From Streptomyces lincolnensis (GTDB lineage: Bacteria; Actinomycetota; Actinomycetes; Streptomycetales; Streptomycetaceae): a stretch of DNA of 64,000 nucleotides. The translations under genes and the position numbers were made by a program. The stretch covers positions 1 through 64,000 of the forward strand of contig NZ_JAIHON010000026.1 in NCBI RefSeq assembly GCF_021173675.1, written 5' to 3'. This document shows, one piece after another, positions 35,303-44,430 of this stretch. Within the stretch, counting starts at the first letter, position 1. The number at the start of each line of letters is the position of its first letter. A model generated the notes under the pieces. The model made no database searches. It was not told the origin of the DNA and saw only the letters and a program-made list of their open reading frames with translations.

Positions 35303-36168
35303 GCAGCAGCACGCTGATGGAGCGCGCGGAGGTCGCCGACGGCTACCGCGCGGGCCGGACGCTGCCCATCCGGGTCGAACTGGTCCGCCAGCTCAAGCGC
35401 CGCCGCACGATGGTCATGTTCGGCATCCTGGCGGCCCTGCCGTTCGTCCTGCTCATCGCCTTCCAGGTGGGCGGCAGCCCGGGCTCGGAAAACGGCGGCG
35501 TCAACCTGATGGACACCGCCACCCTGTCCGGGGCGAACTTCGCGGCGGTGAACCTCTTCGCCTCCGCGGGCTTCCTGCTGGTCGTCCCCGTCGCGCTGTT
35601 CTGCGGGGACACCGTCGCCTCGGAGGCGAGCTGGTCCTCCCTGCGCTATCTGCTGGCCGCGCCGGTGCCCCGGGCCCGGCTGCTGTGGTCCAAGCTCGTC
35701 GTCGGACTGACCCTCAGCCTGGCCGCGATGGTCCTGCTGCCGGTCGTCGCCCTCGCCGTCGGTTCGGTGGCGTACGGCTGGGGCCCGCTGGAACTGCCCA
35801 CCGGCGGCTCCCTGGCCGCCGGCGCCGCCGCCCAGCGGCTGCTGATCACCATCGGGTACATCTTCATCTCCCAACTGATCACCGCCGCCCTGGCGTTCTG
35901 GCTCTCCACCCGCACGGACGCCCCCCTGGGCGCGGTCGGCGGCGCGGTCGGCCTGACCATCGTCGGCAACGTCCTGGACCAGGTGACGGCCCTCGGCGAC
36001 TGGCGCGACTTCCTCCCGGCGCACTGGCAGTACGCCTGGCTCGACGCCGTACAGCCCCAACTCCAGTGGTCCGACATGATCCAGGGCGCGTCGATTTCGA
36101 TAACGTACGCCCTCGTGCTGTTCGCGCTGGCCTTCCGCGGTTTCGCCCGCAAGGACGTGGTGTCCTAG
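35299..36168 (+). CDS. ABC transporter permease (ABC-2 type)
   Basis: This 289-residue membrane protein has six predicted helices (for example MVMFGILAALPFVLLIAFQV, LFASAGFLLVVPVALFCGD and AITYALVLFALAF-like last helix). SWSSLRYLLAAPVPRARLLW, with its cytoplasmic Arg-rich loop, is typical of ABC-2 permeases. The ATG at 35299 has AAGGAGGAAG upstream. It should form the channel driven by the ATPase domain of the hydrolase fusion. A frame extension upstream to 35209 enters the purine-rich repeat and is not needed. Confidence 0.9.
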   Translation: MSSSTLMERAEVADGYRAGRTLPIRVELVRQLKRRRTMVMFGILAALPFVLLIAFQVGGSPGSENGGVNLMDTATLSGANFAAVNLFASAGFLLVVPVALFCGDTVASEASWSSLRYLLAAPVPRARLLWSKLVVGLTLSLAAMVLLPVVALAVGSVAYGWGPLELPTGGSLAAGAAAQRLLITIGYIFISQLITAALAFWLSTRTDAPLGAVGGAVGLTIVGNVLDQVTALGDWRDFLPAHWQYAWLDAVQPQLQWSDMIQGASISITYALVLFALAFRGFARKDVVS

Positions 36169-36309
36169 GTCAACGGAGGGTCACCCACCGGTCTCGACGG
36201 CCGTCCCCCGTGGCCTCTTCGAGATCCTTCCGCAACGGTTCGTGGCGCACGTTCCGGCCCCCTTCCCCGTCACAGTCACAGAAGTCGACGGACGAAGGGG
36301 GCACGGACG

Positions 36310-37830
36310 ATGGACCGGTACCGAACACGACGACTGCGCACGGCACTTCTCGCACTCACCGCGGCGGGCGGCCTGCTGCTCACCGGATGCGGCGCGAGCG
36401 ACGACGGCGGGCGGCGCGACAACAGCTCCGAGGACCGCGCCGAGGGGGCGACCGGTTTCCCGGCCCCCGACAACGACCGCGAGTACGACCGGGGCACGGA
36501 CGACGAGGAACGGGACCCCGCCCCCGACCACCTCTCCACCTTCGCCCTCGACGTCGACACCGCCTCCTACGGCTACGCCCGCCGCACCCTCGCCGAGGGC
36601 CGCCGCCCGGACCCCTCGACCATCCGCCCCGAGGAGTTCGTCAACAGCTTCCGCCAGGACTACGACCGTCCCGACGGCAACGGCTTCTCGGTGACCGTCG
36701 ACGGCGCCCGCACCGACGAGGAGGACTGGTCCCTGGTCCGCGTGGGCCTCGCCACCCGCGGCACGCCCGAGCGGGCCGACCAACGCCCTCCCGCCGCCCT
36801 CACCTTCGTCATCGACATCTCCGGCTCCATGAGCGAACCGGGCCGCCTCGACCTCGCCCAGGAGTCCCTCGGCACGATGACGGACCGCCTGCGCGACGAC
36901 GACTCGGTCGCGATCGTCACCTTCAGCGACGAGGCCGAGACGGTCCTGCCGATGACCCGCCTCGACGGCAACCGCGACGAGATCCACGAGGCGATCGAGG
37001 GCCTGTCACCGACCTTCTCCACCAACCTGGGCGCCGGCGTCGAGACCGGTTACGCCACCGCCGTCGAGGGCCGCCGCGAGGGCGCCACCAACCGGGTCGT
37101 CCTGGTCTCCGACGCCCTCGCGAACACCGGCGACACCGACGCCGACACCATCCTGGAGCGCATCGACGGCGCCCGCCGCGAGCACGGCATCACCCTCTTC
37201 GGCGTCGGCGTCGGCAGCGACTACGGCGACGCCCTGATGGAACGCCTCGCCGACAAGGGCGACGGCCACACGGTGTACGTGTCCGACCAGGACGACGCCG
37301 AGCAGGTCTTCTGCGAGCAACTCCCGCGCAACATCGACCTCACCGCCCGCGACGCCAAGGCCCAGGTCGCCTTCGACCCCGAGAACGTCACCGACTTCCG
37401 CCTCATCGGCTACGACAACCGCCGCGTCGCCGACGACGACTTCCGCGACGACCGCGTCGACGGCGGCGAGATCGGCCCCGGCCACACCGTGACCGCCCTC
37501 TACGCCGTCCGCACCAAACCGGGCGCCGACGGCCACCTCGCCACGGCCACGGTCCGCTGGCAGGACCCCGAAACCCGCGACCCCCACGAGGAATCAGGCC
37601 AACTGCGCACCCTGGACGACTCGGTCTGGGACGCGAGCCCCCGCTTCCAGGTGACCGCCGTGGCCGCCTGGTTCGCCGACGCGCTGGGGGACGGCGAGCA
37701 CCGGGTGCCGGGAAGGCCGTCCCTCATCAAACTCGCCTACCGGGCGGACGACTTGGCCGAGCGCACCGAGGACGCCGCCGTACGCCGACTCGCCGAGACC
37801 ATCCACGAGGCGAGGCGTCACACCGACTAG
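36310..37830 (+). CDS. von Willebrand factor A-domain lipoprotein (YfbK-like)
   Basis: This 506-residue protein has a lipobox (LLLTGC, Cys about 27), a charged linker, a vWF_A N-terminal region (STFALDVDTASYGYARRTLA) and a vWA domain with the MIDAS motif FVIDISGSMSE (about 165-175) and VAIVTFSDEAETVLPM. A DUF3520-like C-terminus follows (FRLIGYDNRRVADDDFRDD). It is probably tethered outside the membrane and binds partners through the metal site. ATG follows AAGGGGG by 8 nt. The gene is 141 bp after the ABC permease in the same direction; a functional link to it is only suggested. Confidence 0.92.
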   Translation: MDRYRTRRLRTALLALTAAGGLLLTGCGASDDGGRRDNSSEDRAEGATGFPAPDNDREYDRGTDDEERDPAPDHLSTFALDVDTASYGYARRTLAEGRRPDPSTIRPEEFVNSFRQDYDRPDGNGFSVTVDGARTDEEDWSLVRVGLATRGTPERADQRPPAALTFVIDISGSMSEPGRLDLAQESLGTMTDRLRDDDSVAIVTFSDEAETVLPMTRLDGNRDEIHEAIEGLSPTFSTNLGAGVETGYATAVEGRREGATNRVVLVSDALANTGDTDADTILERIDGARREHGITLFGVGVGSDYGDALMERLADKGDGHTVYVSDQDDAEQVFCEQLPRNIDLTARDAKAQVAFDPENVTDFRLIGYDNRRVADDDFRDDRVDGGEIGPGHTVTALYAVRTKPGADGHLATATVRWQDPETRDPHEESGQLRTLDDSVWDASPRFQVTAVAAWFADALGDGEHRVPGRPSLIKLAYRADDLAERTEDAAVRRLAETIHEARRHTD

Positions 37831-37834
37831 CGGC

Positions 37835-38749
37835 TCAGCTCTTACGCGCCCCCTTGGGTGCGAGCAACTGCTCCCGCAGCACCGTGAGTTGATGCGAGGT
37901 GTCCACCGCCCGCGTCTCGTCCAACGCGGTCAGTGCCAGCAACAGCACATCGGCCACCACCAGCGCCGTGAGCGCCTCCGAGGTGATCCCGGTGGGTGTG
38001 TGCGGCGCGGTGAGCACCGCGTCCACCCGGTCCCCGAACTCCTCCGCCAGTTCATCGGTGACCAGCACCACCCGGGCCCCCACCGCCCGGGCCCGCTCCA
38101 CCAGCACGGTCAACTCGGTGAGCGCCCGCCCGGGCTGGAAGATCACCACCCCGTCCCCCTGCCGCAACGCCAGCAGATGGTCGGCGAGGGCGAACCCGGT
38201 CGCCCCCGCGAACCGCGCCCGGCGTCCGATCCGGCCCAGCGACAACGCCAGGTGCCGGGCGGCCGGTTCCGAGGCGGCGATCCCGAAGCAGTGGATCTCC
38301 CCGGCGTCCGCGAGCGCCGCCACCGCCTCCCGCAGCACGCCGGGCTCGGTCAGCCGCCTGGTCTGCTCGATGCGCTCGCGGGCCTCGTCGATCACCTCGC
38401 CCCAGATGCCCTCCAGGTCCCGCCCCACATGGGCGATCCGCTGCTTCAGCCGCACCTCGGGGGCCACGGAGGAGGTGAACCCGGCCGCGAGTTCCCGCTT
38501 GAGGGCGGGCAGTCCGGCGTACCCGAGGCGCTGGAGCGCGCGCACGACCGTGGCGTTGCTGGTGCCGCTCGCCGTGCCCAGCTCCTGGGCGCCGGCGAAG
38601 AGCAGCTGCTCCACGGGGGCGCTGACCAGGTACTGGGCCACCGCGCGCTCGGACGCGGAGAGGCTCTCCCAGTGATCGCGCACAGCCGCCCGCAGCCGGG
38701 TCACACCCTCGCCGAGGTCCCCGTGATCTGGAATTTCCATTACAGACAT
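37835..38749 (-). CDS. MurR/RpiR-family transcriptional regulator
   Basis: This 304-residue protein has an N-terminal HTH_6 domain (SASERAVAQYLVSAPVEQLL; GTASGTSNATVVRALQRLGY) and a C-terminal SIS sugar-isomerase fold (EIHCFGIAASEPAARHLALS). RpiR proteins sense phosphosugars through the SIS domain. The ATG at 38749 has AAGGAAG just upstream. It is divergent from the C45 hydrolase and peptide-transporter operon, and GTAAC/GTTAC palindromes lie in the gap, so it likely controls that operon. Its 3' end is 4 bp from the vWA gene, convergent. Confidence 0.92.
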   Translation of the reverse strand: MSVMEIPDHGDLGEGVTRLRAAVRDHWESLSASERAVAQYLVSAPVEQLLFAGAQELGTASGTSNATVVRALQRLGYAGLPALKRELAAGFTSSVAPEVRLKQRIAHVGRDLEGIWGEVIDEARERIEQTRRLTEPGVLREAVAALADAGEIHCFGIAASEPAARHLALSLGRIGRRARFAGATGFALADHLLALRQGDGVVIFQPGRALTELTVLVERARAVGARVVLVTDELAEEFGDRVDAVLTAPHTPTGITSEALTALVVADVLLLALTALDETRAVDTSHQLTVLREQLLAPKGARKS

Positions 38750-38809
38750 TGACTTCCTTGTGACGGCCGTTACTCTCCTGGGCAATGCATTCCAAGTGGA
38801 GAGCTTCTC

Positions 38810-38823
38810 GTAACCAACGTTAC
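38810..38823. promoter_or_regulatory. Operator-like inverted repeat upstream of the C45 hydrolase operon
   Basis: GTAAC-CAAC-GTTAC is a perfect 5-bp inverted repeat 25 bp upstream of the C45 hydrolase start. A further half-site (CCGTTAC) occurs at about 38767-38773 and another GTAAT-like arm near 38738 on the complement. These are plausible contacts for the divergent RpiR regulator. Confidence 0.55.
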
Positions 38824-38847
38824 AAGCCTCCCGTGTCGAGGAGAAGA

Positions 38848-40026
38848 ATGGCACCCCCCTCCCTGCCCCTGGTCGAGATCTCCGGCGCCCCGCGCGACCG
38901 CGGCCGCCAGTACGGCGAGGCCGTGCGCCCCCAGCTGCGCGCCGCGCTCGCCTACTACGAGCAGGCCTTCGGCCACTCCACCGGCCTGACCTGGGACCAG
39001 GTCACCGCCCGCGCCGCCCGCTGGCGCGAGCCGGTCGGCTCGTACGCCCCCCACCTGCTGGAGGAGATGCGGGGCATCGCCGAAGGCGCCGGCGTACGGC
39101 TCCTCGACGCGCTGGCGCTCAACGCCCGCGGCGAGGTCCTCTACGACAACTCCTTCGCGGCCATGGACACCTCGCCGGACCCCTCGGGCGGGCGCGTCGA
39201 GGAGCCCGCCGAGGGCTGCACGTCCTTCGCCGCCTACGGCCCCGCCAGCGGCGACGGCCACGTGTGGGCGGGCCAGAACTGGGACTGGCGGGCCGGGGTC
39301 GCCGACACCGTCGTGATGCTGCGGATCGTCCAGCCGCCCGCCCCCACCCTGATCATGCAGGTCGAGGCCGGCCAGGTGGGCCGCCAGGGCGCCAGCTCCG
39401 CCGGGATCGCGCTCAATGCCAACGGCCTCGGCGGCCGCTTCAGCGACGCGGTCGGCCTGCCGCAGACCGTCGTGCGCCGCGCCGTCCTGGACCAGTCCGC
39501 CATCACCGACGCCCTCGACGTGCTGTGCCGCACCCGCGCCCACATCGCCTCCAACGCCCTGCTCACCTGCCGCGAGGGCTACGCCGTCGACCTGGAGACC
39601 ACACCCGCCGGACACGGCTGGCTGTATCCGGCCGACGGCCTGCTCGTGCACGGCAACCACTACCAGGCCGGGGTCCCGGCGGCGATCGCCGCCGACTACC
39701 GCCCCCTGTCCCCGGACTCCCTGGTCCGCGTCCCACGCGCCGAACAGGGCCTGCGCGCCCTGCGCGGCTCCACCGGCCCCGACGAGTCCCGCAAGCTGAT
39801 CAAGCAGGCCATGTCCGACCACCTGGGCCTGCCCGAGTCCCTGTGCACCCACCCCGACCCGCGCAGACCCGCCGTGGAGCACTGGACCACCCTCGTCTCC
39901 TCCTGCGTCGACCTGACCACCGGCGACTACCACGTGACCGCGGGCACCCCCTGCGACCGCGACTACCAGCACCTGCCCTGGAACCTCTACGACGGCCCGC
40001 ACGGCGACGACAACAGCCGTAACTGA
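38848..40026 (+). CDS. C45 family autoproteolytic acyltransferase/hydrolase (Ntn fold)
   Basis: This 392-residue protein starts at the ATG at 38848 with GAGGAGAAG upstream. It matches the penicillin acyl-CoA:6-APA acyltransferase (AAT) superfamily: ISGAPRDRGRQYGEAVRPQL near the N-terminus, then the self-cleavage site EGCTSFAAYG, whose Cys (about 113) becomes the N-terminal nucleophile after processing, and GQNWDWRAG. Members hydrolyse or form amide bonds of acylated amino acids, peptides or beta-lactams. There is no signal peptide, so it is cytoplasmic and presumably acts on what the downstream peptide ABC system imports. Confidence 0.9.
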   Translation: MAPPSLPLVEISGAPRDRGRQYGEAVRPQLRAALAYYEQAFGHSTGLTWDQVTARAARWREPVGSYAPHLLEEMRGIAEGAGVRLLDALALNARGEVLYDNSFAAMDTSPDPSGGRVEEPAEGCTSFAAYGPASGDGHVWAGQNWDWRAGVADTVVMLRIVQPPAPTLIMQVEAGQVGRQGASSAGIALNANGLGGRFSDAVGLPQTVVRRAVLDQSAITDALDVLCRTRAHIASNALLTCREGYAVDLETTPAGHGWLYPADGLLVHGNHYQAGVPAAIAADYRPLSPDSLVRVPRAEQGLRALRGSTGPDESRKLIKQAMSDHLGLPESLCTHPDPRRPAVEHWTTLVSSCVDLTTGDYHVTAGTPCDRDYQHLPWNLYDGPHGDDNSRN

Positions 40027-40043
40027 CACAGGAGTTCACGCAC

Positions 40044-41687
40044 ATGAACAGAAACAGGCGGACGGCGGTGGCCGGCGTCCTCGTCGCCACCGGACTGCTC
40101 ACGGCGGCCTGCAGCGGCGCCGACACCACGGCCGGCACCGGCGAGACGGTCGACGCCGCGAAGCTCCGGCTCACCCCGACCACCCCCGCCGCCCAGGGCG
40201 CCGTAGCCAAGGTGGACTGGCTCCTGGAGGACGAGCCCGACTCCCTCGACCTCGACACCCAGGGCAGCAGCGCGGGCCGGGTCGTCCTCACCAACGTCTG
40301 CGAGCGCCTCTACCAGCTCCAGCCGGACATGACGGTCGAGCCGTTCCTCGCCGAGAAGGCGACGACCCCCGACGACAAGACGCTCGTTCTCTCCATCAGG
40401 CAGGGCGTCACCTTCCACGACGGCTCCCAGCTCACCGCCGACGACGTCCTGTGGAGCCTGAAGCGCCACGCCGACCCGGACATGGAACAGAGCGACGAGT
40501 TCACCAACGTCACCTCCCTGACCAAGACCGGCGCCCACCAGATCACCGTCCGCTTCAAGACCCCCGACGCCCTGTTCACCAAGGCCCTCGCGGGCGACGC
40601 CGGCATTGTCTGGAACAAGGAACAGGTCGAGAAGGCGGGCCAGGACTTCGGCACCCCCGGCCAGGGCGACGCCTGCTCGGGCCCGTACCGGCTGACGAAC
40701 TGGAAGTCCGGCGACTCGATCACCATCCGCGCCTACGACGGCTACTGGGGCGAGAAGCCCCTGACCCGCGAACTCGTCTTCCGCTGGGCCTCCGACAGCG
40801 CCCTGGTCAACGCCCTGAAGACCGGCGCCGCCGACGGCACCTTCGCCGAGTCGCCCAACACCGCCGCCGCCCTGCGCGGCACCAAGGGCCTCGCCCAGTA
40901 CTACGGCCCCTCCACCGCCACCCTCGACCTCATCCCCACCGACCGCGGCGGCCTGACGGACCCCAGGATCCGCCGCGCCCTCTCCCTCGCCCTCGACCGC
41001 GCGGGCATCGCCAGGTCCGGCTACGGCGGCATGGTCGAACCCTGGGCGACCCCGGTCGGCTCCGGTTCCTGGGGCTACGCGAAGGCGGAATTCAGCGCCG
41101 CCCAGAAGGAGTTGGCGGCCACCGCGCCCGCCTCCCCGAGCGCCGAGGACCTCACCGAGGCCAAGAAGCTGGTGACGGAGGCGGGCGCTCCGACCGAGCC
41201 CATAGTCATCGGCACGGACGCCAGTCAGGGCCGTACCGTCGTCGCCAACGCCGTACGCGCCGCCCTCCAGCGCATCGGCCTCAAGGGCACCGTCAAGACC
41301 GTCCCGACGACCCGGTTCGAGGAGTTCTACAGCGACCCGCAGGCCCGCGCCGGCATCGACGTCCTCGCCGGCGACTGGTACATCTCCAAGTCCGACCCCA
41401 TGGGCTTCTACGACAACGGCCTGTCCGACTCCTCCAACAACTGGGTCGGCTTCGAGGACGCCACCTACGACCGCAAGGTCGAGCAGGCCCTGTCCACCCT
41501 GGACGACACCGAACGCGCCTCGCTCACCATCGACATCCAGAAGCGCTTCGCCGACGCGGCGGTCTGGATCCCCGTCGCCCAGGTTCCCTCGGTCCTCGTC
41601 CTGAACGACGAGCTGACCGGCGCGCCCGCCTCCCAGGCGTACCTCTACTACCCGTGGGCGGCCGACCTCGGCGCGAAGAAGGGCTGA
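40044..41687 (+). CDS. Oligopeptide-type ABC transporter substrate-binding lipoprotein
   Basis: This 547-residue SBP_bac_5 (cluster C) protein has a signal peptide and lipobox (LLTAACS, Cys about 29), DWLLEDEPDSLDLDT, and FHDGSQLTADDVLWSLKRHA, the classic DppA/OppA motif. C-terminal YSDPQARAGIDVLAGDWYIS is typical of the ligand cleft region. It captures peptides or peptide-like ligands outside the membrane for the permeases that follow. It starts 17 bp after the C45 hydrolase, so both are probably in one operon. Confidence 0.94.
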   Translation: MNRNRRTAVAGVLVATGLLTAACSGADTTAGTGETVDAAKLRLTPTTPAAQGAVAKVDWLLEDEPDSLDLDTQGSSAGRVVLTNVCERLYQLQPDMTVEPFLAEKATTPDDKTLVLSIRQGVTFHDGSQLTADDVLWSLKRHADPDMEQSDEFTNVTSLTKTGAHQITVRFKTPDALFTKALAGDAGIVWNKEQVEKAGQDFGTPGQGDACSGPYRLTNWKSGDSITIRAYDGYWGEKPLTRELVFRWASDSALVNALKTGAADGTFAESPNTAAALRGTKGLAQYYGPSTATLDLIPTDRGGLTDPRIRRALSLALDRAGIARSGYGGMVEPWATPVGSGSWGYAKAEFSAAQKELAATAPASPSAEDLTEAKKLVTEAGAPTEPIVIGTDASQGRTVVANAVRAALQRIGLKGTVKTVPTTRFEEFYSDPQARAGIDVLAGDWYISKSDPMGFYDNGLSDSSNNWVGFEDATYDRKVEQALSTLDDTERASLTIDIQKRFADAAVWIPVAQVPSVLVLNDELTGAPASQAYLYYPWAADLGAKKG

Positions 41688-41692
41688 CCGCC

Positions 41693-42646
41693 ATGGCCGC
41701 CCGCTTCGCCCGCCGCCTGGCCGGCTTCCTCGCCACCCTCCTCGCCGCGTCCTTCGTCATCTTCGCCGCCGTGTACGCGGCCCCCGGCGACCCCGCCGTC
41801 TTCCTGGCCGGCGGCCGCGACAAACTCACCCCCGAACGCCTCGCGGCCGTCCGCGCCCAGTACCACCTCGACGAACCGCTGGTCGTCCAGTACGGCCGCT
41901 GGCTCGGCGACTGCCTCCACCTCGACCTCGGCCGCTCCTTCAAGTACGGCGACCAGGTGGCCGACCTGATCACCTCCCGCCTGGCCACCACCCTCGAACT
42001 CGTCGCCTACGCGACGGTGTTGTTCGTCGTCCTCGGCGTCGGCGCGGGGATCCTGGCCGCGGGCCGGCAGTCCACGTGGGTGGACTCGGCGGTCGTCGGC
42101 GGGACGACACTGGCCGCGTCCGTGCCCTCCTTCGTGGCCGCGATCGCCCTGGTCTCGCTCTTCGGGGTGCAGCTGGGCTGGTTCCCGGTGACCGGCACCG
42201 GCAGCGGATTCACCGGCACCCTGCATCACCTCACCCTGCCCGCGCTCTCCCTGGCCCTCGGCGCCCTCGCCCTGATCAGCAGGGTCACCCGGCAGGCCAT
42301 GGCGGACGCGGCGGCCTCCGACCACGTCGAGGCGGCCCGCGCCTCCGGCATCCCGGAACGCGAGATCATCCGCCACCACGTCTTCCGCAACGCCCTCGGC
42401 CCCATCGTCACCATGTGCGGCCTGGTCATGGCGGGCATGCTCGCCGGCACGGTCGTCGTCGAGACCGCCTTCGGCATCAGCGGCATCGGCTCCCTGCTGG
42501 TCGGCGCGATCAACACCCACGACTTCCCGGTCGCCCAGGCCGTCCTGCTGCTCATGGTCACGGGTTACGTCGTCGTCACCACCCTCGTCGACCTGGTCCA
42601 CCCGCTCCTCGACCCACGCGTCCGCGAGGAGGCCCGCACCGCATGA
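41693..42646 (+). CDS. Oligopeptide ABC transporter permease (DppB type)
   Basis: This 317-residue BPD_transp_1 permease has an N-terminal helix (AGFLATLLAASFVIFAAVYA), the DppB/OppB-like GDPAVFLAGG...YHLDEPLVVQYGRWL segment, and the EAA loop EAARASGIPEREIIRHHVFR, which contacts the ATPases. It starts 5 bp after the binding-protein stop and overlaps the next permease by 4 nt (ATGA). Confidence 0.94.
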   Translation: MAARFARRLAGFLATLLAASFVIFAAVYAAPGDPAVFLAGGRDKLTPERLAAVRAQYHLDEPLVVQYGRWLGDCLHLDLGRSFKYGDQVADLITSRLATTLELVAYATVLFVVLGVGAGILAAGRQSTWVDSAVVGGTTLAASVPSFVAAIALVSLFGVQLGWFPVTGTGSGFTGTLHHLTLPALSLALGALALISRVTRQAMADAAASDHVEAARASGIPEREIIRHHVFRNALGPIVTMCGLVMAGMLAGTVVVETAFGISGIGSLLVGAINTHDFPVAQAVLLLMVTGYVVVTTLVDLVHPLLDPRVREEARTA

Positions 42647-43485
42647 CCGCGCTCGCCCTCACCCCCGTCCGGGTACGACCCCGCCGTCCCGTCGGTGCCA
42701 CGGTCGCCGCCGGCTTCCTCGCCCTGGTGGTCCTGGCGGCCGTCCTGGCCCCGCTCCTGGCCCCCTACGCCCCGGACGCCATCGACCTGTCGGCCTCCCT
42801 CGCCGGCACCACCGGCGACCACCTCCTGGGCACCGACTCATCCGGCCAGGACCTGCTCTCCCGCGTCCTGTACGGCGCCCGCACCAGCCTGATCGCCCCC
42901 GTCCTGCTGCTGGCCGTGGCCGCGCTGCTCGGCGTCAGCCTCGGAGTGTTGGCCGCCTGGCGGGGCGGCTGGACGGACGCCCTGGTCTCCCGGGCCACGG
43001 ACGTCATGTACGCCTTCCCCGGCCTGCTGTTCACCGTCCTGATCATCGCGGTCTTCGGCACCGGCATGACGACCTCCGTCCTGGCTCTGGGCCTCGCCTA
43101 CACCCCCACGGTCGCCAAGTACACGCGCTCCCTGGCCCTTTCGGAGGCCCGCAAGCCCTACGTCGACGCCTACCGCGTCCAGGGCATGGGCGGCGCCCGC
43201 ATCTGCGCGATGCACCTCGTCCCGAACCTCGCCCGGGCCGTCACCGGCTATCTGGTCGTCCTCTTCGGCGAGGCCCTGATGTCCCTCGCCACCCTCTCCT
43301 ACCTCGGCTTCGGCGCCCAACCCCCCAGCTCGGACTGGGGGTTGATGGTTCAGGAGGGTCAGGCTGCCATCGTCCAGGGCGCGCTGCTGCCCGCCCTCGT
43401 CCCCGGCACGGCCATCGCCGCGGTCGTCGTCTCCTTCAACGTCGTCGGAGTCCGGGCCGCCGACCGGCTCGGAAGGCAGTCCTAG
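42643..43485 (+). CDS. Oligopeptide ABC transporter permease (DppC type)
   Basis: The 280-residue permease has an N-terminal OppC-like segment with one helix, then HLLGTDSSGQDLLSRVLYGA (a DppC hallmark) and the EAA loop YVDAYRVQGMGGARICAMHL. It pairs with the DppB-like protein to form the membrane channel. ATG overlaps the upstream stop, and the downstream ATPase begins directly after its TAG. Confidence 0.94.
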   Translation: MTALALTPVRVRPRRPVGATVAAGFLALVVLAAVLAPLLAPYAPDAIDLSASLAGTTGDHLLGTDSSGQDLLSRVLYGARTSLIAPVLLLAVAALLGVSLGVLAAWRGGWTDALVSRATDVMYAFPGLLFTVLIIAVFGTGMTTSVLALGLAYTPTVAKYTRSLALSEARKPYVDAYRVQGMGGARICAMHLVPNLARAVTGYLVVLFGEALMSLATLSYLGFGAQPPSSDWGLMVQEGQAAIVQGALLPALVPGTAIAAVVVSFNVVGVRAADRLGRQS

Positions 43486-44430
43486 ATGCTCCTCACCCTC
43501 GACCACCTCACGGTCCACCTCCCGGACACCGCCCGCCCGGTCCTCGACGACGTCAGCCTGCGCATCGCGCCCGGCGAGGTCGTCGGCCTGGTCGGCGAGT
43601 CCGGCTCCGGCAAGTCGACCACGGCCAAGGCGGCCCTCGGCCTGCTCCCGGCCGGGGCACGCGCCTCGGGCGAGGTTCGCGTGGACGACACCGACATCCT
43701 CGCCCTCACCGGCGAGGCCCTGCGCCGCCACCGCGCGAGCACCGTCGCGATGATCCACCAGGATCCCCGCGCCGCCCTCAACCCCGTACGCCGGATCGGC
43801 GACTTCCTCCGCGAGCGGGGTGCGGACCGCGCGCGGGCCACCGAACTCCTGGCCGCCGTGGGCCTGTCGGACCCGGAGCACCGCCTGCGCCGGCGCCCGC
43901 ACGAGCTCTCCGGCGGCATGCTTCAACGCGTGATCATCGCCGGCGCGCTGGCCGTCCGCCCCCGGCTCCTCCTCGCCGACGAGGCCACCAGCGCCCTCGA
44001 CGTCACCACCCAGGCCGAAATCCTCGCCCTGCTGCGCACCCTGCGCGCCGAACAGGACGCCGGGCTGCTCTTCATCACCCACGATCTGCACCTGGCCGCC
44101 GCCTACTGCGACCGCGTGTACGTCATGTACGCGGGCCGCATCGCCGAGGAACGCACCGCCAAGGCCCTCTTCACGACCCCCGCCCACCCCTACACCCGCG
44201 GCCTGCTCTCCTGTTCGCCCACCCTCGGCGAGACCTCGGGAACCCTGCGCCCCATACCGGGCCGCCCGCCGTCCCTGTACGACACCTTCCCCGGCTGCCC
44301 GTTCGCCCCCCGCTGCCCCGACGCCGAGGCGCCCTGCGAGACCTGGCGCCCGGAACCGCTGACGCTGCCGGACGGGGGAGCGGCGGCCTGCCGACGCACA
44401 CCGGTCACCGCCGCGAGGAGCACCCCATGA
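43486..44430 (+). CDS. Oligopeptide ABC transporter ATP-binding protein (DppD type)
   Basis: This 314-residue ATPase has Walker A GESGSGKST (about 37-45), signature ELSGGMLQR, Walker B LLLADEATSALD and the C-terminal oligopeptide-transporter extension with the cysteine cluster FPGCPFAPRCPDAEAPC seen in DppD/OppD proteins (possible Fe-S or metal site). It forms a heterodimer with the next ATPase. The ATG is adjacent to the permease stop. Confidence 0.95.
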   Translation: MLLTLDHLTVHLPDTARPVLDDVSLRIAPGEVVGLVGESGSGKSTTAKAALGLLPAGARASGEVRVDDTDILALTGEALRRHRASTVAMIHQDPRAALNPVRRIGDFLRERGADRARATELLAAVGLSDPEHRLRRRPHELSGGMLQRVIIAGALAVRPRLLLADEATSALDVTTQAEILALLRTLRAEQDAGLLFITHDLHLAAAYCDRVYVMYAGRIAEERTAKALFTTPAHPYTRGLLSCSPTLGETSGTLRPIPGRPPSLYDTFPGCPFAPRCPDAEAPCETWRPEPLTLPDGGAAACRRTPVTAARSTP

